A DNA stretch of 64,000 nucleotides from Pelagivirga sediminicola (GTDB taxonomy: Bacteria > Pseudomonadota > Alphaproteobacteria > Rhodobacterales > Rhodobacteraceae), in the NCBI RefSeq assembly GCF_003072125.1, contig NZ_QCYH01000002.1, positions 372,001 through 436,000 of the forward strand. The letters run 5' to 3'. The notes below the pieces were generated by a model, which saw only the letters and a list, made by a program, of their open reading frames with translations, was not told the origin of the DNA and did not search any database. Each line of letters opens with the position of its first letter. Position 1 is the stretch's first letter. Both the position numbers and the translations under genes were made by a program. Shown here in pieces: positions 1 to 8,170 of the stretch.

Positions 1-387
1 CAGCCCTTCGGCATTCGGGGTCATGTCGGAGCCCTTCGGCGCGACGATGACGGCTGGCGTCTTGTAGTAATGATCGGTGAAGGCGATCTTTTCGGCGCGG
101 TCCTCGGTGATCGACATCGAGGCCATGATCACGTCGATCTGCTCGCCCAGAAGCGACGGGATGATGCCGTCCCAGCCGGTCGGCGTGATCTCGCACTCAA
201 GGTCTGCGGCCTCGCAAAGCGCATTCGCGATCTCGACCTCCCAGCCGGACCAGTTGCCGGCGCTGTCGGGCGCGGCGAAGGGCGGGTAGGGCTCGGACGC
301 GATGCCGATCTTGACGGTCTCGGCGGCGGCGGCGCCTGCGGTCAGAAGCGCGGCGGTGGCCGTTGCCATAATCATGTTCATTTTCAT
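1..387 (-). CDS. amino acid ABC transporter periplasmic binding protein (partial)
   Basis: This is the N-terminal 129 codons of a polar amino acid binding protein; the rest lies outside the window. The start at 387 follows a GGGAG ribosome site. A short signal peptide rich in Ala (residues about 1-22) precedes the typical SBP_bac_3 opening KIGIASEPYPPF, then GWEVEIANALC and the conserved ligand-site stretch DVIMASMSITEDR with FTDHYYKTPA. This pattern fits the Lys/Arg/Ornithine/His binding family. It lies 55 bp behind the ATPase gene on the same strand, so both probably belong to one operon whose permeases would be off the left edge. The exact ligand cannot be read from this part; arginine is suggested by the dimethylargininase gene nearby. 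Confidence 0.9.
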   Translation of the reverse strand, partial: MKMNMIMATATAALLTAGAAAAETVKIGIASEPYPPFAAPDSAGNWSGWEVEIANALCEAADLECEITPTGWDGIIPSLLGEQIDVIMASMSITEDRAEKIAFTDHYYKTPAVIVAPKGSDMTPNAEGL

Positions 388-442
388 TTGGTTATTCTCC
401 CTTGTTGATCTTATGGTTGAACTTCCGCAGGCGCCGCGCAAC

Positions 443-1252
443 TTATGACACGGTCCTGAGAAACTGTTGCAGCCGTTCCGACTGCGGATTGCCGAAGACC
501 TCTTCGGGCGGGCCTTCCTCCTCGATGCGGCCTTCGGACAAGTAGATGACGTGGCTGGCGACCTCGCGCGCGAATTTCATCTCGTGCGTGACGAGGATCA
601 TCGTGCGCCCCTCGGCGGCCAGATCGCGGATGACGGTCAGCACCTCGCCCACCAGTTCGGGGTCGAGCGCGCTGGTCGGCTCGTCAAACAGCATCACGGC
701 GGGATCCACCGCCAGCGCGCGGGCGATCGCGGCGCGCTGTTGCTGGCCGCCCGAGAGGAACGCGGGATAGCTGTCATGCTTTTCGCCAAGGCCCACGCGC
801 TCCAGCAACTCGACCGCGCGGGCCGTCGCCTCGCGTTTGGGGATGCCGAGAACGTGCACCGGCACCTCGATCACGTTTTCCAGCAATGTGCGGTGGGTCC
901 AGAGGTTGAATGCCTGGAACACCATGCCCAGCCTGGTGCGGATACGCTCGATCTGTTTCGGCTTGGCGGGGGAGCCGTCGGGCTTCATGGCGATTTCCTC
1001 GCCGCCGACGATGATTCGGCCCGAACTGGGCGTTTCCAGAAAGTTGATGCAGCGCAGCATCGTGGATTTGCCCGAGCCCGATCCGCCGATGATCGCCACG
1101 ACGTCGCCGCGGGCGGCGGTCAGCGATACGCCCTTGAGAACTTCCAGATCGCCGAAGGACTTGTGCAGATCCTCGACCCTGATCGCCTCCTGCGATGCGC
1201 TGTCTGTGCCGTCTGCGGCGTCCGCTTGTGGCGCGGTTTGTGCCGAACTCAT
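443..1252 (-). CDS. polar amino acid ABC transporter ATP-binding protein
   Basis: A 269-aa cytoplasmic ATPase of the HisP/GlnQ/OccP type that powers uptake of polar amino acids. Walker A GGSGSGKST is at residues 56-64, the signature LSGGQQQR and Walker B VMLFDEPTSALD follow, and the switch histidine is in LVTHEM. The first 22 residues (rich in Ala, Ser and Asp) are an extra N-terminal tail compared with the family's usual roughly 245-250 aa. It precedes the binding protein gene on the same strand and is divergent from the tetR gene, with about 100 bp between the starts that must hold both promoters. Divergence suggests that the TetR protein controls this transporter (inference). Confidence 0.93.
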   Translation of the reverse strand: MSSAQTAPQADAADGTDSASQEAIRVEDLHKSFGDLEVLKGVSLTAARGDVVAIIGGSGSGKSTMLRCINFLETPSSGRIIVGGEEIAMKPDGSPAKPKQIERIRTRLGMVFQAFNLWTHRTLLENVIEVPVHVLGIPKREATARAVELLERVGLGEKHDSYPAFLSGGQQQRAAIARALAVDPAVMLFDEPTSALDPELVGEVLTVIRDLAAEGRTMILVTHEMKFAREVASHVIYLSEGRIEEEGPPEEVFGNPQSERLQQFLRTVS

Positions 1253-1353
1253 GCAATGCTCCCCATTCTTGGCTTGTAGTAACTCCGATTTCGGCTAATT
1301 GTGCAACTGTATAATTACTGCACCTTGCAAACATCTTGCCTGAAAGCCCCGCC

Positions 1354-2007
1354 ATGCCGCCCGAACGCAAGCCATTTCGCCGGATCGGACCAGACCAGCG
1401 CCGCGACGCGATGATCGACGCGATGCTGTCGCTGATCGCCGAGGAGGGGATGGCGGCCGCGACCACCCGCGCGGTCGCCGCGCGGGCAGGGGTAACGCCG
1501 GGGCTGATCCGGCACTATTTCGACAGCAAGGACGCGCTGCTGAGCGCCGCCTACGAGCGGCACATGAGCGCGCTGACAGCCGCCACATGCGGGCCGCATC
1601 AGGGGCGCAGCGCCGCGCAGCGGCTGGCGCGTTTCGTCGCCGCGGGCCTGCGCGCGCCGGTGACCAGCGCCGAGGCGGTGTCGCTCTGGGCGGGGTTCTT
1701 GGCGCATGTGCAGCACGGCGGCGCCATGCAGGACACCCACGCCGCCACCTATGCCGAGTTTCGCGACCATCTGCAGGCGCTGATCGCCGATGCGCTGGTC
1801 GAGGCGGGGCGCGCCGTGCCGGAACCCGCGCTGCGCCGCCACGCCATTGCCTGCAACGCGGTGATCGACGGGCTGTGGCTGGAGGGCGGCATGCTGCCGG
1901 ATGCCTTTGCCCCCGGCGAGCTGGCGCGGATCGGGCTGGACTCCGTCAGCGCGATGCTGGATCTGGCGCTGACGCCTGACATGATCGAAGAAGAGGACAC
2001 GCCATGA
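1354..2007 (+). CDS. TetR/AcrR family transcriptional regulator (BetI-like)
   Basis: A DNA-binding repressor-type protein of about 217 aa. The N-terminal helix-turn-helix reads RRDAMIDAMLSLIAEEGM...TRAVAARAGVTPGLIRHYF, closely resembling the BetI subgroup, followed by a C-terminal ligand-binding helical domain. The ATG at 1354 is chosen; an in-frame TTG at 1336 would add six residues and neither has a clear ribosome site. Its stop overlaps the aminotransferase start by four bases (ATGA), so it is the first gene of a three-gene operon with the aminotransferase and dimethylargininase, and it is divergent from the amino acid transporter. It probably senses an amino acid or its derivative (inference). 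Confidence 0.88.
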   Translation: MPPERKPFRRIGPDQRRDAMIDAMLSLIAEEGMAAATTRAVAARAGVTPGLIRHYFDSKDALLSAAYERHMSALTAATCGPHQGRSAAQRLARFVAAGLRAPVTSAEAVSLWAGFLAHVQHGGAMQDTHAATYAEFRDHLQALIADALVEAGRAVPEPALRRHAIACNAVIDGLWLEGGMLPDAFAPGELARIGLDSVSAMLDLALTPDMIEEEDTP

Positions 2008-3203
2008 AATACGCAAGCATAACCGAGCGTCTGTCGGGTCTTGGCGGCGCCAAATGGGCCGTGCATTCCCGCGCCCGTGCGCTCAAGGCGGCGGGCCGCG
2101 ACATTGTCGAGCTGACCATCGGCGAGCCGGACGTGCCGCCGCGCGATACGCTGCTGGAGGACGCCGCCGCCGCCATGCGCGCCGGGCGCATGGGATATTC
2201 CAACGGCATGGGCGAGCCGGGCCTGCGCGCGGCGCTGGCCGCACGCTACACCGCATCGACCGGGCGCGAGATCACGCCCGATCAAGTGATGTGCCTGCCC
2301 GGCACGCAGACCGCGCTTTTCACCACGCTGATGGGGCTGGTCGAGGCGGGCGACGAGGTGCTGGTCGGCGATCCGATGTATGCCACCTACGAGGGCTGCA
2401 TCCGCGCCAGCGGCGCCGCGATGGTGCCCGTGCCGCTGCGGCCCGAGAACGGGTTTCGCATCCGCGCGGAGGATATCGCGGCGCGCCTGACGCCGCGCAG
2501 CCGCGCGATCCTGCTGAACACGCCGCACAACCCGACGGGCGCGGTGCTGACGCGAGACGACATCCGCGAAATCGGCGCACTGGCGCGCAGGCATGATCTG
2601 TGGATCATTTCCGACGAGGTGTACGAGGAGCTGATCTTCGAGGGCGTGCCCTTTGCCTCGCCACTGGCCGAGGCGGATCTGGCCGATCGCACGGTCGTGG
2701 TCTCGTCCATCTCCAAAAGCCACGCGGCGCCGGGGTTTCGCAGCGGCTGGGCCATCGGCAGCGCGGAGTTCACGGCAAACCTGCTGTCGCTGTCCGAGAC
2801 GATGCTGTTCGGCAGCCAGCCCTTCCTGGCCGACGCGACCGCCGCCGCCGTGTCGGAGCCGTCGCCCGTGGCGCCGGGCATGCGCCAGCGCTTTGCCGCG
2901 CGTGCAGCCTATCTGGCCGGCCGGCTGGAACAGGAAAGCGCGCTGAAGGTCAGCCGCCCGCAGGCGGGGATGTTCGCGCTGATCGACATCTCCTCCACGG
3001 GGATGGACGCGGAAACCTATGCGTTCGATCTGCTGGACAAGGCGGGGGTGGCCGTGATGCCCGGCACGTCCTTTGGCGCGATGCTGAACGACTGGGTCCG
3101 CGTTGCCCTGACCGCGCCCGATGCCGCGCTTGAGGATGCCTGCGGGCGCATCATCGACCATGCGGCGGGGTGCAGGCATGCCCCCAGTGCCGCCCGTTCC
3201 TGA
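2004..3203 (+). CDS. PLP-dependent class I/II aminotransferase
   Basis: A 399-aa fold-type I aminotransferase (Aminotran_1_2). Visible active-site landmarks are Asn176 in TPHNPTG, Asp204 in ISDEVY, the Schiff-base Lys238 in SSISKSH and Arg246 in GFRSGW. The N-terminal GEPDVPP motif is typical of the aspartate/aromatic aminotransferase group. It overlaps tetR by four bases and lies 12 bp before the dimethylargininase gene. With an arginine-type transporter next door, a role in deaminating an arginine- or citrulline-related amino acid is plausible but not shown. The substrate cannot be fixed from sequence. Confidence 0.9.
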   Translation: MKYASITERLSGLGGAKWAVHSRARALKAAGRDIVELTIGEPDVPPRDTLLEDAAAAMRAGRMGYSNGMGEPGLRAALAARYTASTGREITPDQVMCLPGTQTALFTTLMGLVEAGDEVLVGDPMYATYEGCIRASGAAMVPVPLRPENGFRIRAEDIAARLTPRSRAILLNTPHNPTGAVLTRDDIREIGALARRHDLWIISDEVYEELIFEGVPFASPLAEADLADRTVVVSSISKSHAAPGFRSGWAIGSAEFTANLLSLSETMLFGSQPFLADATAAAVSEPSPVAPGMRQRFAARAAYLAGRLEQESALKVSRPQAGMFALIDISSTGMDAETYAFDLLDKAGVAVMPGTSFGAMLNDWVRVALTAPDAALEDACGRIIDHAAGCRHAPSAARS

Positions 3204-3215
3204 AGGAGACCGCCC

Positions 3216-4007
3216 ATGAGCAACCCCGCCACGCATTTCACCCACGCCGTCAGCCGCCGCCCCGGTGCCAGCGTCACCGGCGGCCTGCGCGCCGAGGATC
3301 GCGGCGCGCCGGACCTTGCGCGCATGCTGGCCGCGCATGACGCCTATATCGCCACGCTGCGCGAAACCGGCGCCGAGGTGATCGTGCTGGAGGCGCTGGA
3401 GGACTATCCCGACGCGCTGTTTGTCGAGGACACCGCCCTTTGCCTGCCCGAGGGCGCGGTGATGATGCGCCCCGGCGCGGACAGCCGGATGGGCGAGGTG
3501 GCGCATATGCGCCCCACGCTGGCCGGGCTTTTCGACGATCTGCGCGACATTGCCGGGCCGGGGCATATCGAGGGCGGCGATATCCTGTTTACCGGGCGCG
3601 AGGTGCTGGTGGGCCGCTCGGCGCGCACCGATGCTGCCGGCGTGGCAGAGCTGCGCGCGATACTGGACGAATGGGGACATCCCTTGCGCGAGATGCAGAC
3701 GCCGGACGGCGTGCTGCATTTCAAGACCGATTGCTCGCTGCTGGACCCCGAAACGATCCTGTCGACGCGCCTTCTGGACGCCAGCGGCTGTTTTGACGGC
3801 TACCGCGTGCTGCATCTGCCCGAGGGCGAGGAGGCGGCGGCCAATGCGATCCGGTTCAATGACGTGGTGCTGATGCCGGACGGCTTTCCGCGAACCGCCG
3901 AGATGCTGGAGCGCGAGGGCTATGACGTGCGGCTCATCGACAATACCGATTGCGCATTGCTGGATGGCGGCATGTCTTGCCTGTCGCTGCGCCTGAACGT
4001 GGCATAG
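3216..4007 (+). CDS. ddaH: dimethylargininase (N-omega,N-omega-dimethylarginine dimethylaminohydrolase)
   Basis: A 263-aa guanidine-modifying enzyme that would hydrolyse methylated arginines to citrulline and methylamines. It shows the family's active-site pieces: Glu119 in HIEGGDIL, His168 in VLHFKTDCS and the nucleophile Cys255 in GGMSCLSLR near the C-terminus. FVEDTA at 69-74 is also typical. The length fits bacterial DDAH (about 254 aa in Pseudomonas). An AAGGAGA ribosome site precedes the ATG. It ends the tetR-aminotransferase operon. Related enzymes (arginine deiminase, amidinotransferase) share the fold, but the length and motif spacing favour DDAH. Confidence 0.88.
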   Translation: MSNPATHFTHAVSRRPGASVTGGLRAEDRGAPDLARMLAAHDAYIATLRETGAEVIVLEALEDYPDALFVEDTALCLPEGAVMMRPGADSRMGEVAHMRPTLAGLFDDLRDIAGPGHIEGGDILFTGREVLVGRSARTDAAGVAELRAILDEWGHPLREMQTPDGVLHFKTDCSLLDPETILSTRLLDASGCFDGYRVLHLPEGEEAAANAIRFNDVVLMPDGFPRTAEMLEREGYDVRLIDNTDCALLDGGMSCLSLRLNVA

Positions 4008-4012
4008 CAAAA

Positions 4013-4033
4013 GGCCGGGCGCGGTGCCCGGCC
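4013..4033 (-). terminator. intrinsic terminator between ddaH and the cupin gene
   Basis: An 8-bp perfect stem (GGCCGGGC/GCCCGGCC, loop GCGGT) lies between two convergent genes. On the minus strand the stem is followed by TTTTG, so it best serves the cupin gene; it may also slow transcription coming from ddaH. Confidence 0.7.
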
Positions 4034-4049
4034 GTCGCTGGCGCGGCGC

Positions 4050-4334
4050 TTACTTCAGTTCGACCTCGACAAAGGACATCGGGGCATCGCCATCGTTGAT
4101 GACGTTATGCTCGGTCCCTTCCACGCGCTTGTAGACGCTGCCGGCGGGCACGTGGTTCTCCATGATCTCGCCGCCCGGAAGCTCCAGCCGCATCTTGCAC
4201 TCGGTCAGCGTGGTGATGACGTAATCCATGCCATGCGTGTGCCAGCCGGTCTGCTGGCCCGGCTCGAAATCAAAGCGGGTGACGCGGGTGCGCTCGTCGT
4301 CGATCAGTTGGGTTGCGGTGCATGTCATTGCCAT
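4050..4334 (-). CDS. small cupin-domain protein
   Basis: A single-domain cupin of about 94 aa. The metal-binding motif 1 is visible as GWHTHGMDYV and motif 2 as PAGSVYKRVEGTEHNVIN, giving the usual His/Glu/His ligand set. Several in-frame ATGs occur at the start. The one at 4334 is chosen because GGAGG lies eight bases upstream; the ATG at 4340 would be only two bases from it. Small stand-alone cupins of this type include dioxygenases, isomerases and sensors, so no reaction can be given. It is transcribed alone, convergent with ddaH. Confidence 0.85.
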   Translation of the reverse strand: MAMTCTATQLIDDERTRVTRFDFEPGQQTGWHTHGMDYVITTLTECKMRLELPGGEIMENHVPAGSVYKRVEGTEHNVINDGDAPMSFVEVELK

Positions 4335-4515
4335 TGTCATAACCTCCGGCGTGCGTCTGTGGGGAAAGGTGAAACACCATCTCGCCACAGTGCGGGCCAA
4401 GTGTCCAGATGCCGCGCGCCGGATCTGAGCGCGCCGCCGCTTGCCCCTCCGCGCCGCAGCGATTAGGAACCGTGTCAAACGCCCCCAAGCGGCGGCCCAA
4501 GCGGGAGTGAGTGAG

Positions 4516-5634
4516 ATGAAACGCGCCCTTATCACCGGGATAACCGGGCAGGACGGATCCTATCTGGCCGAGCTGTTGCTGGAAAAAGGTTATGAGGTGC
4601 ATGGCATCAAGCGGCGCGCATCGTCGTTCAACACCCAGCGGATCGACCATATATTCCAGGACCCGCACGAGGCCGATCCCCGGCTGAAGCTGCATTACGG
4701 GGATCTGACGGACACGTCCAACCTGACCCGCCTTCTGGCCGAGATCCGGCCCGACGAGGTCTATAACCTCGGCGCGCAAAGCCATGTGGCCGTCAGTTTC
4801 GAGGCGCCCGAATACACCGCCGACGTGGACGGCATCGGCACCTTGCGCCTGCTCGAGGCGATCCGGTTCCTGGGCATGGAGAAGACCTGCCGTTTCTATC
4901 AGGCCTCCACCTCCGAGCTCTATGGTCTGGTGCAGGAAGTGCCGCAGCGCGAGACGACGCCGTTCCATCCGCGCAGCCCCTATGCGGTGGCCAAGCTCTA
5001 TTCCTACTGGATCACCGTCAACTATCGCGAGGCGTATGGCATGTATGCCTGCAACGGCATCCTGTTCAACCACGAGAGCCCCCGCCGGGGCGAGACCTTC
5101 GTCACGCGCAAGATCACCCGCGGGCTGGCGGGTATCGCGCAAGGTCTGGAAGACTGCCTTTACATGGGCAATATTGACGCGCTGCGCGATTGGGGCCACG
5201 CGAAGGATTACGTGCGCATGCAGTGGATGATGCTGCAGCAGGACGCGCCCGATGATTTCGTCATCGCCACGGGCAAGCAGTATTCCGTCCGCGAATTCAT
5301 CCGCTGGTCCGCCGCCGAGCTGGGGATCGAGATGGAGTTTACCGGCGCCGGGCTGGACGAGGTGGGCCGCGTCTCCGCCGTGACGTCCGACATGGCGCCC
5401 GAGGTGAAGGCGGGCGATGTGATCTTGCGCATCGATCCGCGCTATTTCCGCCCCGCCGAGGTCGAGACGCTGCTGGGCGATCCGACCAAGGCGCGCGAGC
5501 GTCTGGGCTGGGAGCCGCAGATCACCGCGCGCGAGATGTGCGCCGAGATGGTGGCCGAGGATCTGCGCGGCGCCCGGCGTCAGCGCGTGCTGATCGATCA
5601 CGGCTATGATCTGCCGCATACGCGCGAGGATTGA
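4516..5634 (+). CDS. gmd: GDP-mannose 4,6-dehydratase
   Basis: A 372-aa short-chain dehydrogenase family enzyme converting GDP-D-mannose to GDP-4-keto-6-deoxy-D-mannose with bound NADP. The Rossmann motif [11 protein letters not shown] is at residues 7-17, the TSE catalytic triplet at 132-134 (STSELYG) and YxxxK at Tyr156/Lys160. [13 protein letters not shown] is the typical NADP/tetramer segment. The start at 4516 follows a GGGAGTGAGTGAG purine-rich site. The stop touches the start of the next gene (0 bp), and the third gene overlaps by four bases, so the three form one operon making a GDP-deoxysugar. Confidence 0.96.
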   Translation: MKRALITGITGQDGSYLAELLLEKGYEVHGIKRRASSFNTQRIDHIFQDPHEADPRLKLHYGDLTDTSNLTRLLAEIRPDEVYNLGAQSHVAVSFEAPEYTADVDGIGTLRLLEAIRFLGMEKTCRFYQASTSELYGLVQEVPQRETTPFHPRSPYAVAKLYSYWITVNYREAYGMYACNGILFNHESPRRGETFVTRKITRGLAGIAQGLEDCLYMGNIDALRDWGHAKDYVRMQWMMLQQDAPDDFVIATGKQYSVREFIRWSAAELGIEMEFTGAGLDEVGRVSAVTSDMAPEVKAGDVILRIDPRYFRPAEVETLLGDPTKARERLGWEPQITAREMCAEMVAEDLRGARRQRVLIDHGYDLPHTRED

Positions 5635-6570
5635 ATGGGCACGCGTGGCACGATCCTTCTGACCGGCGGCTCCGGCATGGTGGGGCGCAACATCCGCGCC
5701 CATGCTCGTGCGGCCGACTGGACAATCCTTGCGCCGTCCAGCGCCGAGCTGGATCTGACCGACAGCGCCGCCGTGCAGGCCCGGATGGAGGCGCTGCGCC
5801 CTGATCTGGTCATTCACGCGGCCGGCCGGGTGGGCGGAATCCACGCCAACATGGCGCATCCGGTCGCGTTTCTGGCCGACAACGCCGCCATGGGACAGAA
5901 CGTGATCCTCGGCGCGCGCGCGGCCGGGGTGCGGCGGCTGATCAATCTGGCATCGACCTGCATGTATCCGCGGGCGGCGCCCAATCCGCTGCATGAGGAC
6001 ATGATCCTGACCGGCCCGCTGGAGCCGACGAACGAGGGCTATGCGCTGGCCAAGATCATGGCGACGCGGCTGTGCGAATATATCCGGCGCGAGGATCCGT
6101 CGCTGCTCTACAAGACGTTGATCCCCTGCAACCTTTATGGCCTTCACGACAAGTTCGATCCGAAACAGTCGCATCTGGTGCCGGCCATCATCCACAAGCT
6201 GCACGACGCCAGGCTGACCGGCGCGCCCAGTGTCGAGATCTGGGGCGACGGGACCGCGCGGCGCGAATTCATGTTCGCGGGCGATCTGGCGGACGCGGTG
6301 CTGCGCGCCGCCGAGGATATGGACGCGCTGCCGGACCTGATGAATGTCGGGCCGGGCCATGATCATTCGATCAACGACTATTACGCCGCCGCGGCCGATG
6401 TGATCGGCTGGACCGGCGAGTTCACCCACGATCTGGGCCGCCCTGTCGGCATGCAGCGCAAACTCTGCGCGACGGACCGGCAGACCGCATGGGGCTGGCA
6501 GCCCGAGACATCTTTGGCGGAGGGTTTGCGACAGACCTATCGTCACTATCTGCAGGAGGTGCAGACATGA
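5635..6570 (+). CDS. GDP-4-keto-6-deoxy-hexose 3,5-epimerase/reductase (Fcl or ColC type)
   Basis: A 311-aa NAD(P)-dependent epimerase/reductase. TGGSGMVG (10-17) binds NADPH; Cys109 (STCMYP), Tyr136/Lys140 (YALAK) and His180 (QSHLVPA) match the epimerase and reductase residues of GDP-fucose synthase. Alone this would be called fcl/wcaG. It sits between gmd and a ColD-type 3-dehydratase, however, and ColC, the GDP-L-colitose synthase of colitose pathways, is a close relative of Fcl that acts on the 3-deoxy intermediate. I therefore favour ColC by context. Sequence alone does not separate the two activities, and it may do both. Confidence 0.85.
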   Translation: MGTRGTILLTGGSGMVGRNIRAHARAADWTILAPSSAELDLTDSAAVQARMEALRPDLVIHAAGRVGGIHANMAHPVAFLADNAAMGQNVILGARAAGVRRLINLASTCMYPRAAPNPLHEDMILTGPLEPTNEGYALAKIMATRLCEYIRREDPSLLYKTLIPCNLYGLHDKFDPKQSHLVPAIIHKLHDARLTGAPSVEIWGDGTARREFMFAGDLADAVLRAAEDMDALPDLMNVGPGHDHSINDYYAAAADVIGWTGEFTHDLGRPVGMQRKLCATDRQTAWGWQPETSLAEGLRQTYRHYLQEVQT

Positions 6571-7733
6571 GCATCAAGTTTCCCCTCGCAACATCGTCCT
6601 GGGACCAGGCCGAGCAGGACGCGCTGGCCCGCGTGATCGCCTCGGACATGTACTCGATGGGCGCCGAGGTGAAGGCGTTCGAGGAGCAGTTCGCGCGCCA
6701 GTTCGGCTGCAATCATGCGGTCATGGTGAATTCGGGCAGCTCCGCCAACCTGCTGATGACGGCGGCGCTGCGCTATACCTCCAATCCCGCGCTGCGCCTG
6801 ATGCCGGGGGACGAGATCATCGTCCCGGCAGTCAGCTGGTCCACGACCTATTATCCGCTGCAGCAATACGGGCTGCGGATGAAGTTCGTCGATATCGACC
6901 TGAATACGCTCAACTACGATCTGGACGCGCTGGCGGACGCGATCACGGACCGCACCCGCGCCCTGATGGTGGTGAATCTGTTGGGCAACCCGAATGATTT
7001 CGATGCCATCGCCCGGCTGACGGATGGCCGCGACATCGTGATGATCGAGGATAACTGCGAATCGATGGGCGCCACGCTGAACGGCAGGGAATGTGGCACC
7101 TTCGGCGTGATGGGCAGCTATTCGGCGTTTTTCTCGCACCATATCTCGACCATGGAGGGCGGCATCGTCGCCACCGATGACGAGGAGCTTTACCACGTCA
7201 TGCTGTCCTTGCGCGCCCATGGCTGGACGCGCAACCTGCCAAAGGAAAACCACGTCACCGGCACAAAAAGCGATGATCCCTTCGAGGAAAGCTTTCGTTT
7301 CGTGCTGCCCGGCTACAACCTGCGCCCGCTGGAGATGTCCGGCGCGCTGGGACAGGCGCAGCTGGAAAAGCTGCCGCGCCTGATCGAGGGGCGCCGCGCC
7401 AATGGCGCGCTTCTGCAGCAGCGGCTGGGCAACCACCCCAAGTTCATGATCCAGCGCGAGACGGGCCGCAGCAGCTGGTTCGGCTTCTCGCTGGTGCTGC
7501 GTCCGGACGTGCAGACCGAGCGCAAGGAGTTCGTCGAATGGCTGCGCGCCGAAGGATTCGAGACGCGCCCCATCGTCAGCGGCAATTTCGCCAAGAACGA
7601 CGTGCTGAAATATTTCGATTACGAAATCCACGGCGATCTGAAGAATGCCGACTACATCGACCGCCGCGGCCTCTTCGTGGGCAATCATCATTACCCGATT
7701 GCCGAGGCGATCGACGCGCTCGCCGATTACTGA
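6567..7733 (+). CDS. colD: GDP-4-keto-6-deoxy-D-mannose 3-dehydratase (ColD)
   Basis: A 388-aa DegT/DnrJ/EryC1-fold PLP enzyme, the same length as I recall for E. coli ColD. The position of the usual Schiff-base lysine is a histidine (His191 in FFSHHISTMEGG), the hallmark of ColD and of the E1/RfbH 3-dehydratases rather than sugar aminotransferases. Long stretches match my memory of E. coli O55 ColD, for example IIVPAVSWSTTYYPLQQYGL and IRAHGWTRNLP-like ALRAHGWTRNLP segments. It has no N-terminal iron-sulfur region as in RfbH. It would remove the C3 hydroxyl from the Gmd product using PLP/glutamate. It overlaps the upstream gene by four bases (ATGA). Confidence 0.9.
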   Translation: MSIKFPLATSSWDQAEQDALARVIASDMYSMGAEVKAFEEQFARQFGCNHAVMVNSGSSANLLMTAALRYTSNPALRLMPGDEIIVPAVSWSTTYYPLQQYGLRMKFVDIDLNTLNYDLDALADAITDRTRALMVVNLLGNPNDFDAIARLTDGRDIVMIEDNCESMGATLNGRECGTFGVMGSYSAFFSHHISTMEGGIVATDDEELYHVMLSLRAHGWTRNLPKENHVTGTKSDDPFEESFRFVLPGYNLRPLEMSGALGQAQLEKLPRLIEGRRANGALLQQRLGNHPKFMIQRETGRSSWFGFSLVLRPDVQTERKEFVEWLRAEGFETRPIVSGNFAKNDVLKYFDYEIHGDLKNADYIDRRGLFVGNHHYPIAEAIDALADY

Positions 7734-7741
7734 CGCGTTCC

Positions 7742-7757
7742 GGCGCCAGCCGGCGCC
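7742..7757 (+). terminator. hairpin after colD
   Basis: GGCGCC-AGCC-GGCGCC, eight bases after the colD stop. It has no T-run, so it is at best a weak or Rho-assisted terminator. Confidence 0.35.
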
Positions 7758-8125
7758 CCGCACGATTCGCGCCTTGCGAAACCGGCGCGCCGCGCGGCCG
7801 CGCCCACCGCAAGGGGCGCGGCGGAGCGGGCGAGAATCCCCTTTCATGGCCCACTGACCGACATGCAGGCCGCGCGCCGGTGCTGCGCGCGCCGGAACCG
7901 CAGGCGAAAGTTGATCAAAAACGCCGGTTGCACAGGCGCAGCGCCGAAACGCTTGTTTTCAAGGTGGATCACCGGGATTGCGGCGAAATCGGGCGGGGGG
8001 TCTGTGCCCAAAACATCACAGGACGGCCCCGAACGCCGCGCCTCCGGCTGCGTTCGTTGACAGCGAAGGGCCAAAAGCAGCATTAGATGTCTCAAGTCGC
8101 GTCCAACCTTGGGAGGCGGCGGATC
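7758..8125. other. non-coding stretch upstream of the porin
   Basis: About 370 bp without a convincing gene. It contains TTGATCAA at about 7912-7919 and a region near 8060-8100 that is less GC-rich and may carry the porin promoter, but I could not find a clean -35/-10 pair. A long 5' untranslated leader is likely. Confidence 0.4.
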
Positions 8126-8170
8126 ATGACACACATCATTCCTGCTACTCTGAGGAGGGACACACCTTGA
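8126..8170 (+). CDS. 14-residue leader ORF overlapping the porin start
   Basis: ATG at 8126 is preceded by GGGAGG nine bases upstream and reads 14 codons before TGA at 8168-8170. That stop overlaps the porin's TTG start as TTGA. Its AGG-AGG arginine codon pair is at the same time the porin's ribosome binding site. The layout suggests translational coupling of the porin to a leader peptide. Seen directly; function is inferred. Confidence 0.5.
   Translation: MTHIIPATLRRDTP

Noticed and set aside
1749..4010. Minus-strand open frame of 753 codons across the aminotransferase and ddaH
   Set aside because: Antisense shadow; catalytic residues of two known families lie on the plus strand.
4475..4500. 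GGAAC before gmd as an EcfG promoter
   Set aside because: No CGTT follows at 16-17 bases.
4441..4515. N-terminal extension of gmd from 4441
   Set aside because: The family starts directly before the Rossmann motif at 4516, where a purine-rich ribosome site is found.
4270..6546. Minus-strand open frame of 758 codons across gmd and the ColC-like gene
   Set aside because: Composition is that of a codon shadow, and the plus strand has strong family motifs throughout.
6567..7733. Reading the DegT-fold gene as an ArnB/PerA-type sugar aminotransferase
   Set aside because: The Schiff-base lysine is replaced by histidine, so transamination with a covalent PLP lysine is not expected; the ColD assignment fits better.
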